The position numbers and the translations under genes are program-made. Source: Tamarix chinensis (Eukaryota; Streptophyta; Magnoliopsida; Caryophyllales; Tamaricaceae). From it: 64,000 bases of DNA. The notes under the pieces are model-generated. The model had not been told where the DNA came from. It searched no databases and saw nothing but the letters and a program-made list of their open reading frames with translations. Where the stretch lies: positions 69,155,867 through 69,219,866 of the forward strand of contig CM060173.1 in NCBI GenBank assembly GCA_030549775.1, in the 5' to 3' direction. Shown here piece by piece: positions 24,017 through 36,995 of the stretch. Numbering within the stretch: position 1 is the first letter of the stretch; the number at the start of each line of letters is the position of its first letter.

Positions 24017-25225
24017 ATGGGACATTCATGTAGATATGTTGTATTAGTATGACATGGGGCGTTGGTATGGCTAATGTTATTGACACAATAAGACACTAGT
24101 TATTTAATGGAGAAGATTATGGAGTACTATATGGATCTAGATTATTTTATCCTCAATTAGCTATCGGAGGTTAGTTTACCTTTGGACATTTCTTATCTTC
24201 ATTACCTTCAGGAGGGATTCAAGAGATCTCAAGTGTATTTACTATTATATTCACTAATGATGTACTAGAGGCTATTAATAATAAAGGGTTTGGTTACCTA
24301 GGTAACCTTATTTAACATCTATGGGTATTGAGAGATCATGGGAGATAATTTAGTTCATTACTCAAGTCCAATGGATGCATAATCATGTGGTGACAATTTG
24401 GAAAGCAATTAAATGGATTATACGTTAGAGATACCTTTGGAGTTTTATCTCATTGATATGTTGCCTATGTGTGTATATGCTATGACCCATGATTCCTAAG
24501 TCTTGTAGTATGTATGATTATCCATGATTTCATATCTATTATTGAGCATATTGTTCTCAATCTTCATAAGCATGTATATGTGTGTCATGTTATGAATATT
24601 ATATTATCACAGTATTTGTTCTTGGTATGTTAATGCATGAGCATCTTTTATGTATGTCTTGCATAATCCATATGCCTGGCATGACCTTATGTGTATCATA
24701 AACCTCCGTGATTAGATAACTTGGCTTACTCAGTACGTAGTATACCAATGTTTCCATTCAGTCAGTCACTTGATCATTCCCATAAAGAGAGCACCTTGTG
24801 CATGGAGATGTGATTGGTTAGTAGATGGTCATGTACTTGTTTGAGTTTAAGGCATCCACGAGTTAGACATTATGGCGTTTCTCTCTCTGGAGGCTTCTAT
24901 GGAGACCGACATTCTTTGTTGTTGTTCACTTTGATTATTGGTTTTCTTTTGTTTGTATTTTTATACTATGTTTTGGGCTTGATATGGCCTTTTTTAGTAA
25001 ACCATTAATCTTTTTACCTCTTAAGCTATGTGTCATGCACACTCTAGTGTTAAATTTTGTTAATTGATTTTAGATACTTAGTCTTTTGTCTAGTATGGGA
25101 TGAACGATATGAAGTCTATCTTATGTTAGATATGACAGTTTTTCATATATTGTTTTGTATTTTGCTTCATCAAATGTCTTAACAAAAATAAAGTAAAAAT
25201 TGGTAGTAAAAGTGAGGGTATTACA
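24017..25225 (+). mobile_element. Decayed LTR 3' part (unit G)
   Basis: It ends ...GTGAGGGTATTACA at 25225, a family-type LTR end. A 'ttactcagtacgtagtatac' block near 24727 and 'tcattcccat' near 24775 match the B/C subfamily blocks at equal distance from the end (compare 18614 and 18655). The 5' end is not located; the unit is probably interrupted by CACTA-1 and perhaps copy B. The 64-codon frame at 24814 has no domain. Confidence 0.45.
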
Positions 25226-26630
25226 GTGACTATAGGGGTGAGCCACCTCCTATGAAAAGTACTATAGATATACTCTCAAGAGCAGTAATGAAACCATGGT
25301 ATATTGGGATAAAAATGTTTGTGAGAATTATCTATATTTTGCCCTACTACATATTTAAGACTTTGTTTATTTGATGATAACATTTTTCATAAATTTGTTT
25401 TTTATGTTTGGATCAAGTTAGGGATTGTTGGATTTTAGTTTTTGTGCTTCAAAATTGGATCTTAAGTTTTGGTACCAAATGGGACCAAATGCCTTTAATT
25501 TCACGGCAATTAAAAACAATTATTCATTGATGGTATTTCCATGGCTCCCTAATAGTTTATTATTGATTATTTCTTGTTTATTTACTTTAACAATTAACAA
25601 CCTCTTAAATATTAACATTTTGCTTTGTTAAAAAGCCACTAATCTTATTTAATCTTACGGTAATTATGGTTTTAATTTATAACAACTAATTATTAATTGA
25701 AACTCATTATTCCAATTTAATCTCATTTAAATACAACTCAATGACCATCGTTTATAATTTTTTTTTAAAGATCCTTATTATACCGCTACTATATAAGCTT
25801 AGGTGTCGTATCCAGGCTTGATACACCAACAAATTTCTCTTCTTCTTACTCTCATTACCTCAACTTCTTTTCTTTGTCTACTTCAAACATACGTCTATGA
25901 ATGTATTTAAATTCATTTAATTTAATTCGGTGGTGAGACGTGTTAATATCAGAAGTCGGAGACCTGAATTCCTTTTACACCTTAGAAGGGGCCTTTCTTA
26001 CGTAGAACAATAGAATGCCATAATGTCTTTGTTTGGTCTTATTTAGGGTATGATAAATCAACTTTATTTGCTCGTTTTTATGATAAAGTTCTAAGAGAAT
26101 ATCTTCGGTGATGAGTTATTATAACACTTGCCAAGATTTATTAGAACCTAGGGCTGTCATCAATCTTTTAATTTTAAATTGGTCGGTGCAATTGCATGAG
26201 AGCCATTAGATTAGATGTGAGATTAATCAAGTAAGCTTAATCAACTAACTAAGGTCATCTATATTAGATTATTGAGTTCTATATAGATCCTACAAATAGC
26301 GGTTTATTCAAACGTTAATAACATTAGAGATGTATGTGGATGAGTGAAATTCAATCCCTGGTAATGACATGTATAACCTTTTAAAAAAACTAGTATCTCC
26401 TTAGTGAATTGCTACGTTAACTTTATTTTAGCTTTTTATGTTGTTGTCATGCAATAGGAAGGAATACATAATAAACATAATAATATCTCTCCCTCTACGA
26501 TCCTTGGTCGTTGCTTACCTGAACAATGTATCATCGTCATGATTGTTTTGCATTGATTTTGCTCACCTCAACAAGCAACTCGACAGATCAAAATATTCAT
26601 ATACATACATATATACGCACACACTCTACC
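25226..26630. other. Intergenic DNA, nothing recognised
   Basis: AT-rich sequence without recognisable coding motifs, RNA genes or element termini on either strand. Confidence 0.4.
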
Positions 26631-26639
26631 CCAATTTAG

Positions 26640-27410
26640 CTAGGTAGCAGAATGTTGTCTTTTCCTATGGGTGATCTGATATTATACTATTTTCTCAATC
26701 GAGCATTACACAAATATGTATCTACTGTCTTCCGGCACCATGGCGCGAATAAAAAATGTACTACTAAAGTGAACCAAAAGCTTAAGGCACAGTAGACCAT
26801 TCATTAAGGTTCGAGGATATGTTAACTCTGCTCAGGTCGAACGTCAGCCCAAGTCCCATCGATCTCAGCTTAATTAAAGAATTTACGTAAATTAAGTTCA
26901 TAACTACAATTTGTTCATTAGCGTAGATTATAGATATACCAGGTTTGACCCTTTCTAGTTTTATATCAGGACCCAAACCACAGACATATTGATATTGTCA
27001 CATTACGGTAGCTGGTTTGCCTATGCATGTCCTGTGATACCGTTGATTCGCCACACAATTTTACGAGCAGTACTCTTATAATTAATCGACTGGACTCCCT
27101 TTGAAAAGAGTGCATATGTCGAGATAAGTTCTCTATGTCTGATGATTTGCTGCAGCTTTCTTTCGTGAGCTAGCAGTACAGCATGCGTATATCGGTATAT
27201 GCACGTCTATGGTAGTTTTTGTTTTTCTGAATATTCACTTTTATGGTTTTTTCCTCACTTTTTACAACTGACCCTGGCGATTGGCAACCTAGCATGCAGC
27301 AAGCTAATTCTTAAAGGGTTTTGAGAAGGGGAATTGCAAAAAGACAAATAGGCTTTAGTTCTGATGTTTGGTGAAGAAGGGAAACAGAGTAAAAGTCTAA
27401 GGCTCGAGAA
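26640..27410. repeat. Diverged 0.8-kb duplicate segment, copy 2
   Basis: Direct, diverged copy of 4730-5510 in the same order. The shared block 'taccaggtttgaccctttct' is near 26936-26957 (copy 1 near 4997-5016). 'atccgccatacaat' and 'attcgccacacaat' correspond, as do the 'gctgcagctt' and 'aataggctt' blocks. Copy 2 has lost some GC-rich stretches. Minus strand encodes DIKLERVKPG, matching DIKLESVKPG of copy 1. No protein family is recognised. Confidence 0.65.
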
Positions 27411-27446
27411 TGGTGTTTTTTTTAAACGCCCCGTTCTTCTAAGTGA

Positions 27447-27677
27447 TCGTTTGGTATTGAAGGTAATATGGATATAAAAATTATTTTAATATTTTATATA
27501 TCTTATATAATTTATTTATAATTAAATATTATGTTTTAGATGGATACTACTTTTGGATCTTAGTTTAATTTTAAGAGGGTATTTTATTAATAATATATTT
27601 AATGTTCTTAATTATTTGATATAACAGACATAAAATAAGAAAAAAAATTCCATACCTATTATCCATATACCAAACAA
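27447..27677. mobile_element. Putative MITE with TTTGGTAT ends
   Basis: The left end TCGTTTGGTATTGAAGG and the complement of the right end, TTGTTTGGTATATGG, form an inverted repeat of about 230 bp total. The interior continues the pairing (GGTAATATGGAT against complement of ATCCATATACC). No clear target duplication. Confidence 0.45.
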
Positions 27678-27689
27678 GACCTAATTTGA

Positions 27690-28100
27690 CCTCATTGTAC
27701 ACCCAAACATTCACATTTATCCTTCTCAATTTTTGTAGTACTATTATGTCACTTTTTCCAAATGCTCTTGCCTTTATATTCCACCACATCATTAATTAAG
27801 TTCAAAAACAAAAATTTAACCTACTAGTAAGGTATGTTAATAATTTTAATGTTTCATTACACAATTTATAAATCTTTTTCTTAGATATTAATAAAATTAA
27901 AATGCACATCTCATTGATTTTTTAATTATTTAGTTATTATGCATAATTTAAGCCTATAAATCGTAATCAACATTATATGTATCCATTTGTTCATTATATA
28001 TCTATACACACACCCCCACACCCACCCACCCCAAGAGTGCCCCCGAGAAAATACAATATATATTTTTACGAGAAAGGATTACAATTTGTAAGTGATTACA
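27690..28100. other. AT-rich spacer
   Basis: No gene or element is recognised. A short 'cacacacccccacacccacc' low-complexity run lies near 28009-28030. Confidence 0.4.
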
Positions 28101-28738
28101 ATATGTCTATGGAAAAAAATGTTGTCTAACAATGATAGAGTTCATTTTATAGGTTGGAGACTTCACTCATTGGAGACATCATCATTTCATCTTTTGATCT
28201 TTGTGGGGAATCATATATTAGGAAATACATCGAAAGATGATTTATCCATGTGATTTATACAACAACTCGTCTTGTTGCCTTGGGGGTCGAAAGATGCTTA
28301 TCCTTTTGCTTTTTATTTTTAGCTGCTATAGTGATTGCTATAGTGACTATTGATATAGTAACTGTTTTATGCTGTATTGACTGGCATGCCATATGGTGAT
28401 ATCTTTTGGATAGATCTTTTGTTAGTTTTGTAGATCTATTGTTAGTTTTTTAAATTTTGTGATCAAGATAGAATCCTATAACAATCTTCTTCATTATCAT
28501 TGCTATAGTTGATGAGAGGCACAATTGATGAAGAAGATGATGAAGATTTGTTCTAAGAAAGGTTTGTCTAAGGATGGTGAAATATTTTTGCACTAGCAAT
28601 TCTGGCAGGTATATGAGATTTTTATGCAAAATATATGGTTTGAGAAGGAATAAGAGCGACTAGGAAATTGGTTTAACCGATTTCTATGGTTTGGCCCAGA
28701 TTTGGATGGATTGTTTTGATATTTTATCAAAGGCTTAG
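28100..28738 (-). pseudogene. Endogenous caulimovirid fragment, minus arm, 3' part
   Basis: Read on the minus strand from LTR copy C outwards, 28738 to about 28600 matches the plus-arm viral DNA at 58525-58650 ('ctttgataaaat' ... 'atccaaat' ... 'ccttctcaaacca' ... 'aaaaatctcata') in the same order. Below about 28600 the partner copy is replaced by a CACTA-like element, so the viral limit cannot be set by comparison. The rest contains a 'gaagaagatgatgaag' tract that may belong to it. Old endogenous copy, no open frame. Confidence 0.6.
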
Positions 28739-28818
28739 TGTAACACCCCAAAATTCACTATTTTTTTAAACGGAAGCAATTAAATTAAAATCCATGAATT
28801 TTTGGGATGTTAATGCCA

Positions 28819-28864
28819 CACTTAGTACCAGACCGGTTCACTCCAACTATTCCAGTACTAAGTG
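28819..28864 (-). repeat. Palindrome at the 3' end of LTR copy C
   Basis: CACTTAGTAC (28819-28828) and GTACTAAGTG (28855-28864) form a perfect 10-bp inverted repeat, homologous to those in copies A and B. Outside it, TGTAACACCCCAAAATTCA (from 28739) pairs imperfectly with TGAATTTTTGGGATGTTA around 28796-28813. Confidence 0.85.
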
Positions 28865-29469
28865 CTAAGGCTAAAAAGGATTATTTTCAAACTTAAACCG
28901 AGAGTTCATAAAAAGAACTAGAAAGATCATAACATAGAAATCAGAGTACGTATAAAAGTTTATAATCAATCATAAGATAGAAATTAGGGTGCAAAATCAA
29001 AATTCCTTGGAGGGAATAATGTCTACAAACATTAATATTTATTTTAGGTAAATCTAATACAGGAAAGAAATATCATAAAGAAATAGAATGACATAAAAGA
29101 GAATCTAGCCACGTCATTTGAATCACCAAGCCCAAAATCAACACTCAGCCCCGCCTGATACCTCATGGACTTTAAAAGCATTAAAATATGCATCGCCCAT
29201 CTACACAAAGTCAGGAGGGCCTTCTACTCATGGGAATGAGCAACAATGATGAAAAGGGTGATTAGTACGCTACGTACTGAGGAAGATAACCGTGCACTAA
29301 GACTAACACATATAAGTGCATAATCCAAACCGAATAATAATAAACAACATACTATTACTTCAGATAAATAAATAATTAAATAAAGGCCCTCTAAATTCCG
29401 GATTAATTAATTAATTAATCTCTTATCAGAACTCACTTCACACCATATCTTTTATCAATCCATGCGAGT

Positions 29470-29830
29470 ACAGGAACTTCCCACTATTTTAGCTGGTGGC
29501 TTGGTCACATATAGGGCAACATGACTTACCACTATTATAGCCAGTGGATCGGTCACATATAGGGTGAAAACCCTAACTACTATTCCTTACCAATAGATCT
29601 GTTTAGCTCCTGCTCGCATGTTGTTCCACTGTCAGTACTTAGTGTCTTTTATGTGTCTTAGCAAACTCAGATTTGGTTTATTAAGCTTGGGATCCCCCAC
29701 TATTATAGCCGGTGGGCTTGAAACACACATGGCATACAGCTCCTGACTACTATTATTCGCTAGTGGATTAGACACTTATAGGATAAGATCCCTTAACCAC
29801 TATTCCAAACTTGTGGATCAGTTGGACCCG
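29470..29830 (-). repeat. Box array of LTR copy C
   Basis: About five units with 'actattatagc.ggtgg' (complement of the ccaccggctataatagt box) separated by 'cacatatagggcaac'-like spacers. It mirrors 17980-18440 of copy B. Confidence 0.8.
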
Positions 29831-30439
29831 GCTCAATAATCTTTTACTTTAAATGATTAATGTCTTAAGTTTCTTATTCAGAGGTTTTTATCCTAGACAT
29901 GCATGACTCACTCACTCTACGCTTATCCTTTAACTAACCCATAACATATCATACGAACCCTGCACCTCCTAACTTGCCTCGATAACCTTTCCTTTGTACT
30001 CTAACACACACTAGAAGTCCAACTCCGAAGTATGTGGGTCAAGGCCCACTACTATACACCTCCAAGTCCACTCATTACCTTACACTAGGGTTTTCCCCAG
30101 AAACCCTAGTTTAGGCCTACATGGCCTATCCTACTCCACTTTACACAACCCAAATCATTTTAACACTCCGCACATCACAACCCATAGATTCCTCCTTCAT
30201 CATCACACTTTAATCACCAAGTACACGTACTACCATAAAACCCTAATTAGCCACACCAAGCCCTAACTAGCACACCAAACCCTAACTTGGTCTCCTACAT
30301 ACCCTTATATTATTCCATGTACTATTTTTCACCCAAAGTGTTCAAACTCCTAAACGACGATTCCATTACCTTCCTCATACCACAAATCAAAATTTCCTAC
30401 ATAAATTTCACTCCCATGCAGACTTTACACATCCTATGC

Positions 30440-30650
30440 AACCTTTCGAACTCTTCATGCAAAACCCTAGTCTCCCATACAAAGCCATATACTCTCCCAT
30501 GCACAACCATAGATTCTCCCATACAAAACCCTAGATTCATTTCTCCCATGCAACACCATAGATTAGATTCTCCTATACAAAATCATAGATTCTCCCACAC
30601 GAAATCCTAGATTCTTCCATATAAAGCCATGGAATCTCCCATACACAATC
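30440..30650 (-). repeat. Telo-box-like minisatellite in LTR copy C
   Basis: About eight imperfect units of the form 'ctcccatacaaaaccctag' carrying AAACCCTAG-type cores. It mirrors the copy B array. The 107-codon frame at 30287-30610 arises from it. Confidence 0.8.
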
Positions 30651-31329
30651 ATACTCTCCCACTCTTTTATTTTATTTAAAGGTCCCCTTTTTATTCATCC
30701 ACTCATGGACCATTAAAATATTCAAGTCAATTCACACCCCTTAGTCACTTATTTCCCTTTGGTCAACTTACTTCCCCTTAACCAACTTACTTTCCCATTT
30801 TCCTTTTGTTTATCATTTCCCCCACACAATACCATATTTAACATCCTCATATACATGTCTCAAGGGTCACAACACATTACATCACATTCCATAACTTTTC
30901 ACCACATATACACATCAATATATATAATAAGAAGGCACACAATCATACCTTAACCCTCAAGCTGCTTCATATAGAGAATAATCAACTAATAACACATGAT
31001 ACTCAAAACAAAATTATATAAGGCATCCAAATCATGTAATAGACATAACACACATAAGGCCTTAGTTACACTCTTACCTAAAACGACACCGGTCTTGGAG
31101 TATGCTCCTATGCCTCCTTATGGCTTTGACTGCTCTCACCTATATGAGGGAAAAGCTAAATATTAGATTTCATCCTACCAAAATACCATTATTTACTAAT
31201 TTATTCTAAGATTAGGTTTTTGATAAAATATTAATATATTGATAATAAGGGCATTAACTAATTATAAATTTTGCTAAAGATATAAGAAACAATAGTAATA
31301 TTGTATAAGTTGATAATATATGGTTTGAA

Positions 31330-31900
<571 letters not shown>

Positions 31901-32585
31901 AATAATTGAAATAAAATAAATAAGGCTTGTATAAATAGTGAAAAAAGGTTGTGAGGGTTTAGGGTTCCATCTTAGGTTAAAGGTGATAGGCGGCACGGGC
32001 AGTGGTGCATGGCAGCGGCGGCGACAGTAGCCGGAAAAAGAGAAGAAAATGGAAAAAGTTGAAGGCTGGGAACAATATAGGAAGAAAGCGGGTGGGAGTA
32101 GGGGTGTTTATGGTTGTCTAGAAGGAGGGGAGTAGAATGAGGGTGGCAGCACAATCAAAGGTGGTGGCGCATGGCGGCGGCAGCAGCCGAAAATGAAAGA
32201 AGTAGAGAAAGAGAGGCGGAGAGGGATAAAGAGGAAAAGAAAGGTAGGGGAGATAGAGGGAAGTCTACAGAGGCTTTTGGAAGGTGAAAGGGGTAGTAGC
32301 AGCGGCAGAAGTGGTGGCTAAGGGTAATGCAAAGGGCAGTGGAGGTAGAAGAAAGGGCTTATTGGAAAGGAGACTTTGCATGGCCGAGGTGGCTCATGTA
32401 AGGAAAATCGAGGAAGGAGTGAGGTTTAGTTTGGTAAAGAGTGGTTTAGGGAATACTCAGGTGGGCGTAGTGGGCAGCGGTATTAGCTGACGACGGTAAA
32501 AAAGGTGTCTGAAATGGAGGTGGCACACGAGGTGGGGTTTCTGAGTAGAAAATCAAAAAACTTGACCCTTTCTGATTATGGGGGG

Positions 32586-32593
32586 TATTTATA
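32586..32593 (-). promoter_or_regulatory. TATA box of LTR copy C
   Basis: TATAAATACCCCC on the minus strand, about 1.04 kb from the LTR start, matching the box in copy B. Confidence 0.6.
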
Positions 32594-33634
32594 AAGCAAA
32601 TAAAGTGGATGAAGTTAGAGGGAAGATAGAAGAATAGGGTAGGTGGGTAAGGTGCACCGGTCGGTGTCGATAGCCAGTGCACGATCAATCGACCATGTTT
32701 TATGGCCTATGATTGACTAGAGACAAGAGAAGAGAAAAATGTACAAGAAGGGGGAGAAGTGGTTGGGTGAAATGGTTGATGAATCTGTAGGGGGAAGAGA
32801 GTGAAAAAGGCTGGTCAAATGGCGAGATCGGTGGCAAAATTTTTGATCGATCGGGGAAGGAGTTGCAGGCGCGAACAATTGAGGAAGAAGAAGAAGAAGG
32901 GGGGCTAGACTGGCGGTCTAAGGAAGAAAAGAAAGAAAAGAAAAGAAGGGGAGATTGGTCAGGTGACCGGGGGGGAACTTAACAAAACGTAGCGTTCCAG
33001 TCTTAGGCCATGCCGAAGGAAGAAAGAAGGGAAGGTTTGGGCCACGGGCAGACAGGCCCATGTTGCCGGAGAAGAGAAAGAGAAGAAGGAAAAAAAGAAT
33101 TGGGCCACGAACGAGCCTAAATTAGGAAGGAGAAAGAAAAAGAAAAGAGGAAGAAAGAAAAAGAAAAGAAAAAGGAAGAAAGAAAGAAAAGGAAAATAAA
33201 GTTAGTGGGTTAGGTTAATTAAATTAATTAGGATATTTAGAATATTTAAAATAATAATATTTAAATAAAATAATAGCTAATTCCCTTTTGAGGCTAATTT
33301 AGGGTTTTGAAAGGTTTTTCATAAATTCCATTTTAATTAACAAATCACTCTAATTTTCTCCAATTAAATTACTTATAATATTCCTACTAATTTAGCCCTA
33401 TTTATTCCCTCTTATTTAAATAAAATAATTTATTTAATTAAGTTCCAAAATACAATCCTTAATTAGCTAAAATACTCAAATTTCTTCTAATTAAAATATT
33501 TATAAATTTCTTATTGATCTGTCCTAATTAATTTTCTTTTATTTTAATAAAAATTATTTATTTAATTAATTTTCCTAATAAATCCTTATTTAACTAAAAT
33601 TATTAAAATTAGGATTTTGGGGAATTTAACTTAT

Positions 33635-35426
33635 AATTAGTTCCACTATTTGACCTTGAAATGTCAAACAATGATAGGATCCCATAAATGTTTTAGCAGT
33701 CAACGCCCATAAGAACACCTAAGGACAGAAAAACTTGGAAAAAATAGAATAAAGGCGGTATTTGTTTATCTCTAGGATTAAGACAGAAAAAGATTTTAAA
33801 AGAATCAAGGGCTTTAGATACTTATAGATGTAGAATTTTAGGTTAAAATAAATTAAAATCTTTCTACTATTTGATAAAACAAATTAGGAAATTAGTTGAT
33901 GCATAGTTTTGGAAAAATAATAGCCAGGAATGAATTTGCTGGCTATTTTGTGAGAAGAAGGTATTATACCATGTTTGTTGGTAGTCCTAGTAATTAAAGT
34001 TGAGGGAGAAGTTTTGTGAGGCTTTGTATATGTGTGGGAGCCATCTTGGGATTTCAAGGGCTCTACCCTAATTATAGGGTGGAAGAACTTTATAGATTTT
34101 ATAGGTGGAATATTCCCATTCATTTGGAGTCTCATGGTGAGAAAAGTGTTTCAAAGTGGCGGAACTAGTGTATTCTTAGATTATCATGTGATTTAGCTAT
34201 CATTTGTGTAGATCCCGTGGTTTAAAACACCACTAAGAGAAAATTTTTTGGAGGGAAATAAAGGGGTTAGGATAGAAGAAACATTCTTCCAATTTATAAT
34301 TATTTGATAATAATTTTTTTTAAATAGTCAGAAGTTTTTTTAAAAAAAAATTATATTTTGAACAATTTATTTAGAAGAGGAATTTAGTAAAATTTTGTGA
34401 TTTGTAGAAGAAGATTTTGAAATCAATTTTGAAAGAGTTTTTTGGGAAGAAGAACCCTCCTTAATTTGCAAAAAAAAGGGGAAGAAATTATACCTGCAAA
34501 AGGAGAAGGGATGCTTCATAATATTTATTGTAGTGCTGAGAATACCTCAGGTGATTTTGTAAGGGTTTATACCTAATTTTTTAGCTCTTATTGTATGTTA
34601 GAAGGGGGGATCTGTGAGGAATAGGCCTCTTCCTCTTCTTCAATTGTAGCCTTGTACCAAGTTTTGATGGGATTTTATGATAAGGGTTTAGAGATGGGCT
34701 GTTTTCCTTTCTTTTTAGGAGCCATGGCAAGGTTGTGCTTGGAGAAATTCTCTAGTCAAAAAATTAGCGATGGAGTTTGAATCTCCTATGATGAACTCTA
34801 CATCATAATCAAAGGCTAAGAGAATGACTTGCCATCTGGCAAATATTTATTCTAAAGTAATGTTTTGGACGACTTTTTGTAGAACTTCTTAGGTAGATTT
34901 GTAATCTATTTTAAGGAGAAATTTTTGGTTAAGGAGGTTTGATCGGAATTTTTGAATGCAAAGGATTTCCTTTCTTATGGTAGGGTAATGTTTTTGGATA
35001 TCATTCCGGCAAGAAGAGGTGAATTGAATAATTAGTTCTTGTTGATTTCTAACTTGTTTGAGAATGCTATCATAGCTAATGTCAAAGGTATTAGTCTCGA
35101 CAATCTTTGGAAGTTTTAGATTAGCAAGATGAAGACATGAGATATTTTTGACCTGGGTCTTGATGCGTTTAACAATTTTGGGTATGTTCTTAGGCCTATG
35201 AGAGTGAAGTTTTCTTAAGTTAGTTGTGGAGATGTTTTTCTAATGTATTAACATTTAGACATAAATCTAAGGCATAATTTAGGCTTCTAAGGAACATTTG
35301 TAATTGTTTTTCTCTAGGATTTTATCTGGAAAATTTGATACAAAATCAAGAAACTTTTCAATTGGAGTAATAGTATCCTACAAGAGGTAGTGACCTAAGA
35401 ACCTAATACGGGTTTAGAAGAGAGAA
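33635..35426 (-). pseudogene. Endogenous caulimovirid polymerase fragment, minus arm (RT end, RNase H, downstream)
   Basis: On the minus strand this stretch begins with the end of the reverse transcriptase region (near 35400-35270, with the LQ.FL.SLNY motif of caulimovirids). It continues through a recognisable RNase H region (about 35090-34730; motifs KHYPTIRKEIL, LLNQKFLLKIDYKST, FARWQ, FLTREFLQ). A linker and a downstream region of unknown role (34260-33640, 83-codon open frame at 33884-34135) follow. Stops and frameshifts are frequent. Order and motifs match florendovirus-like Caulimoviridae. It is the middle of the minus arm, cut off from its 5' part by LTR copy E and from its 3' part by copy C. 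Confidence 0.8.
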
Positions 35427-35893
35427 ATCTTGCGGAAATCAGAAATCTTGCAAAAATTTTTACTACTAAAAATTTTCATCTTGCGGAAGCATTAATTACA
35501 AAATTAATGGTGTTATCACTACACTCAATATAAGTCTGGCATCCTCTACCATTCTTATACTAAGTGCTAAGGTTAAAATATTACTTTACTTAAATATCAT
35601 GATTACAAAATTAAGAATATAGAGAATAATTAATAAGTACAGTGCTAGTTAAAGGCAACATCAGTAATCTACCAAAACGTAAGAGAGAAATTACAGGAGG
35701 ACATACAAGTCCTATTATTACAATTGGAGACTAGATAGAAAAAGAGAAATCAGATATTCCTACACACTCAAAATCAACTAACAACTTTCAACTGAACTCA
35801 GAAGCTAACCTCAAAATTCTACTTTCCATTGAATAGGCAAGGCCTACAAAAATGAACCATTCGGTACTATGGTACAGAGCAACCATTGTATAA

Positions 35894-35896
<3 letters not shown>

Positions 35897-35986
<90 letters not shown>
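35897..35986. repeat. (AT)45 microsatellite
   Basis: An uninterrupted AT run of about 90 bases inside LTR copy E. Confidence 0.95.
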
Positions 35987-35991
<5 letters not shown>

Positions 35992-36329
35992 TCATCTAGT
36001 TCATCTATAACATAATAAAACTTACTAAACTAAAAAATCAGATATGCTCTCTGAAGTATGATTAGATCAAGCACAACATAATAACCCCAAGACATCATGA
36101 CAATACATGGTATCAATGTTAAGGCATCCATATGATGATCCAAACACAATAATCATAACATATAAGCATTAGTCACCAAACTACATACTGTTCATGCATG
36201 TCCATTTATAACTTAACAGTTCTTATCAACTAAGCATCCCAATAAGCTCTCAAAGGCAATAATTAAAGCCTAACTCTACACCACAATTTTAACCTTCATA
36301 GCAAAATTCATGTCTTAGTATCAATCCCA

Positions 36330-36690
36330 ACGAATTATATAAAATCACAGGTATAATATAGTAAGATCCATATTATCACAAGTATACTTACAGGTACAAT
36401 ATAATAAAATCCCTAACATCACAGATATACTTACAAGTACAGTACAATAAAATTCTTAACATTACAGGTATATTTATAGGTACAATATAACAAAATACAT
36501 AACATCGTATGTATACTTATAGGTATAATATAGTGAAATTCATGACATTACAGGTATACATACATTATAATAAAATACATAACATCACAAGTATAGTATA
36601 ATAAAATTTGTGACATCACATGTATACTTATAAGTATAGTATAATAAAATCCATAACATCATAAGTATGCTCATAGATATAATACCAACA
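36330..36690 (-). repeat. Tandem repeat in LTR copy E, about 45-bp units
   Basis: Imperfect units built on 'acaatataataaaatccata' plus 'acatcacaggtatacttat'. The complement 'ggtggttagg'-type box array of other copies is not recognisable here, so copy E carries a different array at this place. Confidence 0.8.
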
Positions 36691-36995
36691 TAGATAGGTA
36701 TGAAGGCTACTACCAAAACCATAGGTAGGCACGAAGGCTGCTACTAAAACCATAGGTAGGCACGAATGCTACTATCGAAACCACAGTTAGGCATGAAGGC
36801 TATTACATAAACTATAGGTAGGCATGAAGGCAACTACCAAACCACAGGTAGGCATGAACGCTACTACCAAAACTACAAGTAGGCACGAAGGCTACTACTA
36901 AACTACAGGTAGAAAAAAAGCTTGCTACTGAACTATAGATAGGCACAAAGGCTACTACCCAAAACCATAGATAGGCACAAAGGCTACTACCAAAC
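36690..36995 (-). repeat. Tandem repeat in LTR copy E, about 33-bp units
   Basis: About nine imperfect units with 'ataggtaggcacgaaggcta' and 'ctaccaaaacc'. Units touch each other and vary by point changes, i.e. a minisatellite. Confidence 0.85.

Noticed and set aside
36690..36995. Regular short repeats resembling a CRISPR array
   Set aside because: The units are contiguous minisatellite units without unique spacers, inside a plant LTR element.
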